From positions 1-14,426 of the forward strand of contig JAEYXN010000240.1 of the NCBI GenBank assembly GCA_023431285.1: 14,426 nt of DNA, written 5' to 3'. Both the position numbers and the translations under genes were made by a program. The notes beneath the pieces are model-generated. The model saw nothing but the letters and a program-made list of their open reading frames with translations. It was not told the DNA's origin and ran no database searches. This DNA is from Bacteroidota bacterium. GTDB taxonomy: Bacteria; Bacteroidota; Bacteroidia; Cytophagales; Cyclobacteriaceae. This document shows positions 6,120 through 13,000 of the stretch, piece after piece; positions within the stretch are counted from its first letter, which is position 1; each line of letters opens with the position of its first letter.

Positions 6120-6217
6120 GGAACGCCAGAGACGCTTTCCTGCATTGCAGTGTGTATTGAAGGATTTTTGATGATTCTGGCGTTCCATCTGGTGTTCCAG
6201 CACTTTGGAACGCCAGA
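6120..6217. repeat. Cluster of 11-bp repeats (GGAACGCCAGA), core-site-like
   Basis: GGAACGCCAGA occurs on the plus strand at 6120-6130 and 6207-6217, and on the minus strand at 6176-6186 and, with one change (TCTGGTGTTCC), at 6188-6198. The inner pair 6188-6198 / 6207-6217 forms an 11-8-11 inverted repeat. The copies at 6176 and 6188 are direct repeats one base apart. This matches the geometry of tyrosine recombinase core sites (two 11-13 bp arms around 6-8 bp, sometimes with a third arm). It lies just after the primase stop and before the recombinase gene. Alternatives are a transcription attenuator between the two genes or a repressor site. Confidence 0.6.
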
Positions 6218-8797
6218 CTAAACTGCAATCAATTCAAGTTGATCGAGCTGTCCTTCCAGGTGCCGATTCACTTTCGCTCTGATCGCCGATACATTATCCC
6301 AGTACAACACCTTGTAATTAAAACCACGATTGGCGAAGCCTCCGGACTGACGGATGTACTCTAAGGCCATCAGGTCTTGCAAGTACCGGTGCAGTTGTGT
6401 TTTGCTCACGTGCAAAGCATGACGTATTTCTCGCTGACTAAATTCATACGTCTCATGATGCCCATTGCCTTTCGTCTTCACATACGTCTTTAATCGCTCA
6501 TAGAACTGACGTAAACTTCCATCAAGTTCATCCACCTTCAGCACGATCGATTCAAACATGATTTCCGCTGCAATCTGAAGATCTTCCTTCTCGCTGATCA
6601 GTCTGCCTTGTGCATCCTGCTTGCGTTGATATTGATGGAGTAACGTGATCTGTTTCACAAAAGCCTGATACAAGCCATTAAGCCTTCTGATCTTGTGTGC
6701 TTCTTCCGGAAGGTGTACTTTATCCGCGTAGGGATTGATCACCTGGTAAGGCTTTAATAAGCGAATGCAGTGCTGTAAAAATTCCGTGATCTGTTGCTCT
6801 CGCTTTTCATCGATCTGGCCAGCGCTCTTTTTGTTTTGATACTGGATAATCCTGATCGTTTGCTCGTGGCTCTCATCGACCGCAATCAAAAAACAACGGC
6901 TCATGTTGTCTTCGTATATCTCGCCTTTGGTGGTACAGGCCATCGATGCTATCGGACCGTAAACAATCCGCTCGTAAGCATTCACGTTTCCGTTTTCATC
7001 TTTGCTTGACGTGCTGCTAATGATCACGCCCTTACTTTGAAGTTCTCTAAAGGCAAGCTGTGCTTCTTCCTTCATACCGTCCAAGTCTTCAATACAGATC
7101 AACTGATGGCTCAGGTCATACATGCCGTAGTTATACAAGCTGCCTTCCGTCACTCTCGTAAACGCTTTCTTTCCCTCCTTAGGAATGAAGTTCGACACCT
7201 TGGCAAGTAGATGCGTCTTACCTGATCCGCTCGAGCCCTGGATCAGCGCATGAAGCGTCTCCGGCATCTTGTAGCTCGACGCAATACCGAACAAAAACAT
7301 CCGGTTCGTTTCTTCACCTACCACGCCGGCTTGACCGATCAGGTCATTGAGTCTTCTGATCAGATTGGGCTTGCCTAAAAACTCTTTGCATTTCACTTCA
7401 ACATGCGGCGGGATCTGGATACTTTGCGCGGCTGGCGTCTTCGTTTCGGCTTGCTGTTCGCGATGCGATTCGAGTAATGAAGTAAGTTCTTCTAAATCGA
7501 GTTGGATGAGATCAGCGCGTAAGGCCAGCTTTTCACTCGCTTCTCTCGATAACTTCTCCACTTGCTTATCTTCATACAGATCCACTTTGCTACGGCTCTT
7601 CCTTCCATTGGTGGGATGCTCGATGTCCAGGCTTACGCGAAGGCTTTCGAAGTTGCCTTGCAGATCGCCTTTGATGTGATAATTGGCTGTAGCGGTTCTG
7701 TATAAAAATCGGTGCGGGAAGATTTCGAGTTTGTAAGTGCTTTTTGTTGGCGGCGTTGGGTTCGCAGCTGATTTAGCTTCAGTTGAAAAAAGAATACTTG
7801 ATTGAAGTAAGTGAAGGAAGATTTCTTTTTCGTGGGATTGAGCAAGGCTGTTCACGTCTTCGCCTTCTGGTGTATTCACTTGACTAATCGTAATATCCCT
7901 TCTGATCTCCTGAAGTCTCGCAGCTACTTTCTTTACACCTTCTCTTCCCGCTTCATCACCATCAAAGAAGATGATCACTTCTTCAAGGTGTTTCAGTTCT
8001 TTGATTGCCTGTTCATGTTCAGGGGTAAATCCATTCGTTCCATAACAAGTTAACACCGTAAATTCCTTTGTGATGGATTCTTGCTGATGCAAGGTCGCTG
8101 CATCGATCACTGCTTCGGTTAAGATCAGCTTTCTAGTTTCTGATGATGGGTAACACGGATATAAACCTTGATGACCACCAGGTAAATAAAAATGTCCTTT
8201 GTCAATGCCGCGACCATAAATGCTCACAGGATTGCCTTGTGCATTAAGAAGCGGGAACACAATACAGTTTTTAAACCGATTCGAGTAACCGCCATGGACC
8301 TTGCTGATCACACCTAACTGCGATGCACTCGCCTTGTACGGATCACTCCAACTCACTGGCACCTTTTCACTGCAGTAGCCGATCTTCAAGCGATCAAAGT
8401 CTAATCCTCTCCCTGTTGCATATCCCTTGGCGCGTTCACTCTTGGCCATCGCGTTGCGGCAGCTTTCGAAGTATTTCGCGAGAACAGCAACTCGACTTAG
8501 TTCTTGTGCTGGCTTCACTGTATCTAGAGTGTAACCAAGAAGTGATTTCGCTTTCATGATCGCTTCGGCTTTCGTCACATTCTCTTTCAACCTTATGAAC
8601 TCGATCACATCTCCAGTACCTGCTTTGCAGTTGGATGAGAAGCAACAAAACGTATTGGTATTGGGATAAATTTGCAGGCTTGGTGTTTTGTCGTTGTGGA
8701 AGGGACAACAAAGCATGTTGTTCTTATCCGCTTGCAGATTGTAATGCTGCAGCACTTCAAGGATCGTAAGCCGTCCTTTGATCTCCTTGATCTCCAT
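6218..8797 (-). CDS. Primase-helicase-like protein: CHC2 zinc finger, TOPRIM, AAA+ ATPase
   Basis: This 859-residue protein is built like the replication protein of a mobile element. Residues about 5-90 form a CHC2-type zinc domain (CCPFHNDKTPSL, then CCFSSNCKAGTGDVIEFI). Residues about 220-300 are a TOPRIM domain with the acidic E of LILTEAVIDA and the DxD of IIFFDGDEAG. Residues about 460-700 hold a P-loop ATPase with Walker A GSSGSGKTHL and Walker B LICIEDLD. The C-terminus (REIRHALHVSKTQLHRYLQDL) looks like a winged helix. It should prime and unwind DNA at the element's origin. The start is set at the ATG that overlaps the upstream stop (TGATG); a GTG one codon earlier is possible. It is the second gene after the regulated promoter at 9051-9081, and recombinase genes follow. 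Confidence 0.88.
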   Translation of the reverse strand: MEIKEIKGRLTILEVLQHYNLQADKNNMLCCPFHNDKTPSLQIYPNTNTFCCFSSNCKAGTGDVIEFIRLKENVTKAEAIMKAKSLLGYTLDTVKPAQELSRVAVLAKYFESCRNAMAKSERAKGYATGRGLDFDRLKIGYCSEKVPVSWSDPYKASASQLGVISKVHGGYSNRFKNCIVFPLLNAQGNPVSIYGRGIDKGHFYLPGGHQGLYPCYPSSETRKLILTEAVIDAATLHQQESITKEFTVLTCYGTNGFTPEHEQAIKELKHLEEVIIFFDGDEAGREGVKKVAARLQEIRRDITISQVNTPEGEDVNSLAQSHEKEIFLHLLQSSILFSTEAKSAANPTPPTKSTYKLEIFPHRFLYRTATANYHIKGDLQGNFESLRVSLDIEHPTNGRKSRSKVDLYEDKQVEKLSREASEKLALRADLIQLDLEELTSLLESHREQQAETKTPAAQSIQIPPHVEVKCKEFLGKPNLIRRLNDLIGQAGVVGEETNRMFLFGIASSYKMPETLHALIQGSSGSGKTHLLAKVSNFIPKEGKKAFTRVTEGSLYNYGMYDLSHQLICIEDLDGMKEEAQLAFRELQSKGVIISSTSSKDENGNVNAYERIVYGPIASMACTTKGEIYEDNMSRCFLIAVDESHEQTIRIIQYQNKKSAGQIDEKREQQITEFLQHCIRLLKPYQVINPYADKVHLPEEAHKIRRLNGLYQAFVKQITLLHQYQRKQDAQGRLISEKEDLQIAAEIMFESIVLKVDELDGSLRQFYERLKTYVKTKGNGHHETYEFSQREIRHALHVSKTQLHRYLQDLMALEYIRQSGGFANRGFNYKVLYWDNVSAIRAKVNRHLEGQLDQLELIAV

Positions 8798-9021
8798 CAC
8801 TGTAGCTTTTGAAGGTGAAGCAAAATATCTCTTAACTCTCCAAGCATCGTGTAATCATTTCGGATCGATTCACGGTAACCTTCTTCGTGATCCACCAGGG
8901 ATACCAATCGATCTCGTGTCGCGTCTAACTGATTCGCTACCTCAATCGGATCATACTGGTTTTGGAAGAAGGTGTCCAAGCGGGTGTAGTCATAACGATA
9001 AGTAAAGATTTCGGCTGCCAT
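8797..9021 (-). CDS. Small helical protein, first gene of the primase block
   Basis: This 74-residue protein (MAAEIFTYRYDYTRLDTFFQ at the start, then YDPIEVANQLDATRDRLVSLVDHEEGY, ending LGELRDILLHLQKLQ) is predicted almost fully helical with many charged residues and no membrane segment. I do not recognise a family. It is the promoter-proximal gene, and its TGA overlaps the primase ATG by one base, so it is co-expressed with the primase. A role as a replication accessory or element-control factor would fit its position but is not shown by the sequence. Confidence 0.75.
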   Translation of the reverse strand: MAAEIFTYRYDYTRLDTFFQNQYDPIEVANQLDATRDRLVSLVDHEEGYRESIRNDYTMLGELRDILLHLQKLQ

Positions 9022-9038
9022 ATAAAAAAGTTTAATTA

Positions 9039-9081
9039 ACCGTATACGGTCAAAATTAATCTGATCATACTATTTGTGCAA
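9039..9081 (-). promoter_or_regulatory. Promoter and operator of the primase block
   Basis: On the minus strand a TTG (9081-9079), a 20-bp spacer and TAATTTTG (9058-9051) match the Bacteroidota promoter pattern TTG-N19/21-TAnnTTTG. The perfect 12-bp palindrome ACCGTATACGGT (9050-9039) follows directly, over the predicted transcription start. A repressor bound there would block initiation. The same CCGTA/TACGG half-sites recur at the divergent promoter (9132-9144), so the XRE protein encoded at 9173 is the obvious candidate regulator of both. Confidence 0.65.
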
Positions 9082-9116
9082 GCCGAATAAAATTTCTTTT
9101 GCTCGGATCAGGTTAG

Positions 9117-9144
9117 TATTTTTGGCTATTCCCGTAAAATACGG
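9117..9144 (+). promoter_or_regulatory. Promoter and operator of the XRE gene
   Basis: TATTTTTG (9117-9124) fits the Bacteroidota -7 element. The upstream element is weaker (TTTC at 9093-9096, 20 bp away). The dyad CCGTA-AAA-TACGG (9132-9144) lies just downstream, over the expected start, and shares half-sites with the palindrome at 9039-9050. This predicts autorepression of the XRE gene together with repression of the divergent primase block. Confidence 0.6.
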
Positions 9145-9172
9145 CTAAAACAAGGCTTTTAAGGTTCATTAT

Positions 9173-9508
9173 ATGGCATCATTTGGTAAAAGATTGGCTT
9201 CGCTCAGGAAGGATAAAAAACTCTCTCAAACGGATCTCGCTAATCAGCTTGAGACTTCTGTTTCCGTGATCAGCCGTTACGAACGTGATGAGATGGTGCC
9301 TTCTATTGATGCGGCAAAGAAGCTTGCCGGTTTACTTGATACAACGGTAGGATATCTGTTGGGCGAGACCGATGACTACGATCTGTTCAAAGATCCCGAG
9401 ATGCTGAAGCGCTTTAAAGAACTGCGCTCCATAGGAACAAAAGAGCGCGAACATATTCTATTCGCGCTCGATTCTATGTTGAAAAATATTAAGCTAAAAT
9501 CTCTCTGA
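9173..9508 (+). CDS. XRE-family transcriptional repressor
   Basis: This 111-residue regulator has a Cro/C1-type helix-turn-helix at about residues 4-60 (KRLASLRKDKKLSQTDLANQ, then SVSVISRYERDEMVPS, then KKLAGLLDTTVGYLLGET). A C-terminal helix (residues about 75-108) probably serves for dimerisation. It is divergent from the primase/recombinase block, and both promoters carry CCGTA/TACGG dyads, the usual arrangement for an element-maintenance repressor. It is convergent with the immunity gene at 9548-10012, with a terminator-like hairpin between them. A truncated homolog occupies the equivalent position at 970-1211 next to the older tip. No protease or inducer domain is visible, so how repression is relieved is unknown. 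Confidence 0.9.
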   Translation: MASFGKRLASLRKDKKLSQTDLANQLETSVSVISRYERDEMVPSIDAAKKLAGLLDTTVGYLLGETDDYDLFKDPEMLKRFKELRSIGTKEREHILFALDSMLKNIKLKSL

Positions 9509-9510
9509 GG

Positions 9511-9535
9511 AAAAAAAATGCCTAGCCAGGCTTTT
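9511..9535. terminator. Bidirectional terminator between XRE and immunity genes
   Basis: The stem GCCT (9520-9523) / AGGC (9528-9531) has a 4-nt loop and is preceded by eight A (9511-9518) and followed by TTTT (9532-9535). It sits in the 39-bp gap between two convergent genes, so it can end transcription from both sides. The stem is short, so strength is uncertain. Confidence 0.55.
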
Positions 9536-9547
9536 GAGTAATTACAA

Positions 9548-10012
9548 TTATTCTCTCCATTGCTTCAAAACACGTTTTGGAACGTGGGTGGATGCTGGCC
9601 ACAATAACACGTGATACGATTCTTCCCCATCTAATTCATCCCTACTGACTACTCCTAAACCAGCATAACAAACAAAGGCTTGATAAATACCTTTTTCCAG
9701 ATCAATCCTTATCATCTCGCCTTCAGTGTCAAAATCTCCGGAGACTAGTAGCCCTGATTCTACTTCAATCGAACATTCATTAACGTGGTTCCACTCATCT
9801 AAATTCAAAGGAGGCTTATCTCTTAAAATTTCAATAGAAAAAGGAGCTTGTATCCTCTGTACAGTTCCGATAATCATAAAGCTTTTTCCCACACAAAGCA
9901 TTGAACTCATTTCTTCATCATTCCACGCTTCTGCATGAGCATGAAAATCACAACAATATTCTTCAACGTAAATCTGAGAATACCCAACTGATAAATTAGT
10001 ATTTAACTTCAT
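9548..10012 (-). CDS. ComJ/Nin-like immunity protein against the NucA-type Rhs tip
   Basis: This 154-residue cytoplasmic protein lies 7 bp after the rhs stop. From memory it follows the pattern of Bacillus ComJ (Nin), the inhibitor of the competence nuclease NucA. It has an N-terminal strand LSVGYSQIYVEE, then AWNDEEMSSML, a V-SGDFDTEGEMIRIDLEKGIYQAFVCY segment matching the F-LPKGDYQLTCW region of ComJ, and a closing ESYHVLLWPAS. The match supports the DNase call for the tip and vice versa. It should bind the toxin domain and block its activity in the producing cell and its siblings. The ATG at 10012 is preferred over an upstream alternative at 10051, because homology begins there and the longer start would overlap rhs. 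Confidence 0.8.
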   Translation of the reverse strand: MKLNTNLSVGYSQIYVEEYCCDFHAHAEAWNDEEMSSMLCVGKSFMIIGTVQRIQAPFSIEILRDKPPLNLDEWNHVNECSIEVESGLLVSGDFDTEGEMIRIDLEKGIYQAFVCYAGLGVVSRDELDGEESYHVLLWPASTHVPKRVLKQWRE

Positions 10013-10019
10013 TACAATT

Positions 10020-13000
10020 TTATTTCCTTGGCACATTAATAGGGATAACAATAACAGGCGTTCCCTCCTTTACTCCGACTAATTGCGCCCCGATTTGCTG
10101 ACCAGCCCTTCTGTTATCACTTCTATCAATTGACCTAACACTTACTCTTCCACTCGATTGCAGAACAGCTGGCAAAAATTCATCTCTATCTTTTCCAGGT
10201 ATGGTTGGCAAACCAGAGGCTGCTAAATTCTGCCTGCTTCTTGCATTTCGTCCAGGTCTATCCAATATTCCCACGTTCACAACACCGCTCATAATTGCAT
10301 CATAACCGTGCTGCGCTGCCTCTGGTGACATGTTACCGTCAATAAAAATGACTACAGCTCCTGGACGGTCTGATGTTGCATCTATTGGAACAGCAATTGG
10401 ATCCGCTATATCTCCCTCCGAAACTAAAACATAAACCAATGTACCGCCTAAGACGATAGGTATTAACACATCATCTACAACTCCTATCACCGTGGCGTCA
10501 TCCGCAAGAAGTCCACCACTGACAGAAAGAGCCGCCGCCCACGTTCCCGCATGCGAGGTTTTAACACGCTGCTCCGGATAATAATGCTGGTACTGATCTC
10601 CTTTCTTGTAAGTTTTACTCGGATCTTCAAAACCCAACACTCCTAATCCGTCTTTCTTCCCGTTCCAACTAGCAGGATCATTGACATGGTAAACTAAGGG
10701 GTCACCATCATCTCTATGCTCTATTACTTTCCCGTCAGGGCCGACAAATGTAGACGCTAAACCGGAATTCGAATTCACACTAAACATGCCTGTCGGATCC
10801 GAATTCGATATAGGATTATTGTTAACATAAACATATCCTGATGTACGCCGATAAATTTCTGCAAGCGGATCGATACTCCACCATCTAGCGATAGCAGGAT
10901 CATAAGTCCTCATATGAAAATCATACACCCCAAGATTCAACTCGTCCTGTAACTCTTTCGAGTTGTACAAGTAATCTTGGGCGATTGAGTTTTCTCTCTT
11001 GTATGAGTTAAACGTTAGTCCAAACGGATAGTAATCATCCACCTGCACAATCGGATTCTTTGTGATTGTGATCGTCAGATTGTCAAAATAAACGTCCTGC
11101 GGAACGACGCCTTCGTTCGAAACATAAATATACACATAGCCCGGCTCCTTTATCGTAACGGTCCGGCTCATCATCATGTGCGGGCCTTTCTCCGAGCTCC
11201 CGGCGGTGTGCCCATACTGCGTTCCCTTGAGCTTTTGCGCAGCCATGTCGATAGACTCATAATTCTTGTCAAAGATCAGTATGTTGAGCCATCCCCCGGA
11301 AATTGCTTCTTCCTCCGCATTTTCACCGGCTGTGATCAAGTCGCCGTATTCGTTTAATGGCACAACTCCCCTACCTCCTTCCCCTGCAAGCGGGGGTCCT
11401 GAAAGCACAGCCGACGCCAAGCCCGTCAGATTTCCCGGCGACCCTTTTTCCTTTAGATACCTTGCGTAAACCACGGCTGATACGACGTCCCCTGGCATCA
11501 CTGCCAATGACTTTCCAACACCGACCTGCGAGTTGTTGCCACCTCTCAATAAATGTGCTTTATTATGTTCGGCGCCTGCGTCCGTTTTGTCAAACAAGTC
11601 GTTTGTAACAGTCGAATAGTTTGAGAATGTGGACTGATCCAATGCTTGTGTCTCGCTTTCGAACGTTGTACCGAACGTCTCCACGTCTTCCTTCGTGGAG
11701 AATGTCAATCGCACATTGCCAAGATGATCCTTCAAATGATATTGGTATTCAGGGGCTTGCTCTGAGACCTTGATTATTTCAAATGCATTAACATAAAAAC
11801 TTTCTCCATTTGTCATGCTCATATCCCATACCAGTGCAACTTCCATCGAACCATCTGCGGAGATGATAACCGTTTGCTCTACGAAAGCATCATTCAAAGC
11901 GCCTTCAGGCAATGCGACACCTTTCCAAACCAGGTCGACGCCATTGGCCTTCACCCAAACGTAAACCGGATTGGTTGTGCGGTAACCTTTTACTTTAATC
12001 TGATAACGCTCACCAGCTTTGACGACGAATTGCCCTCCGATCGATCGCATACCCGCCTTGGAATGAGGCGTAGAACCTGTATATGTAACCTTCACATACT
12101 GTTCTCCATTAGCGGTGTGTGCTGCGATTGATGCATTGTCAGGTATTGCGGCGGTATGATCCGCGCCATCATTCAAATAGATAAGCTCATCGGAAGAGAT
12201 AACAACTCGTCCCTCTTCATGATTAACAAACCGTAATTGGTCATCCTCAAACATTAATTCGTTTAGGTAGTCCGATCGCTTTACCGCGCCACCAGAATAT
12301 ACGAACTGGGCTAGTTTCCTGCCGGCGGCGTCATAGATATAACGAATCGTATTGCCGCCTTTGGTGACTGTCATTGGAAGGTTCACAGAATTGTATGTGA
12401 TTCTATTGGTGTTATCTGTGGCATTATTACCAATCCCTTTATTCAAGTCACGAATCAAATTGCCATGGGCATCATAGTAATAATCGACGGCCGCATTTGA
12501 CCCATCAACAAATCCACTGAAGTCGTCTCCATTATCAGTTATGCTCAAGAGGCGATTGCTTTTGTTTGCTCCGGTGCCATAATCGTAGACCAGAATATCC
12601 ATGGTCCCCGATGCGCGTCCGTCATTTCTTGTTAATCGTTCGATGTTTCCATTCAGATCATATTGAAATCCCGTTTCTGCAAAACCGCTATTTGGTAACG
12701 GCGACCAGCTACTATTTTTCTTCCGGAACGTTGAACTTGAAATCCGATTCATTACGTCATATCCATACGAATATCCTTTCTGTGTGATGTCTCCCACGCC
12801 TCCATAATTACTCCATTTAATGCCGCTGATATTTCCATTGTATTGAACTGAATTTGCAAGGTCAGAATCTACCTTGTTATAGCTCAGCTGCATTCCAAAA
12901 AGATCCCCTGAATCATTGTTGAGAATCTGATCGTCGATGAGAGCCGCATTATTTATAGATGTCAGCCAACCGCGGATATTGTATCGGTAATCCACCGATT

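Noticed and set aside
5904..6203. Minus-strand frame of 99 codons between primase and recombinase
   Set aside because: It overlaps the recombinase start in another frame and covers the 11-bp repeat cluster; the text has no domain character.
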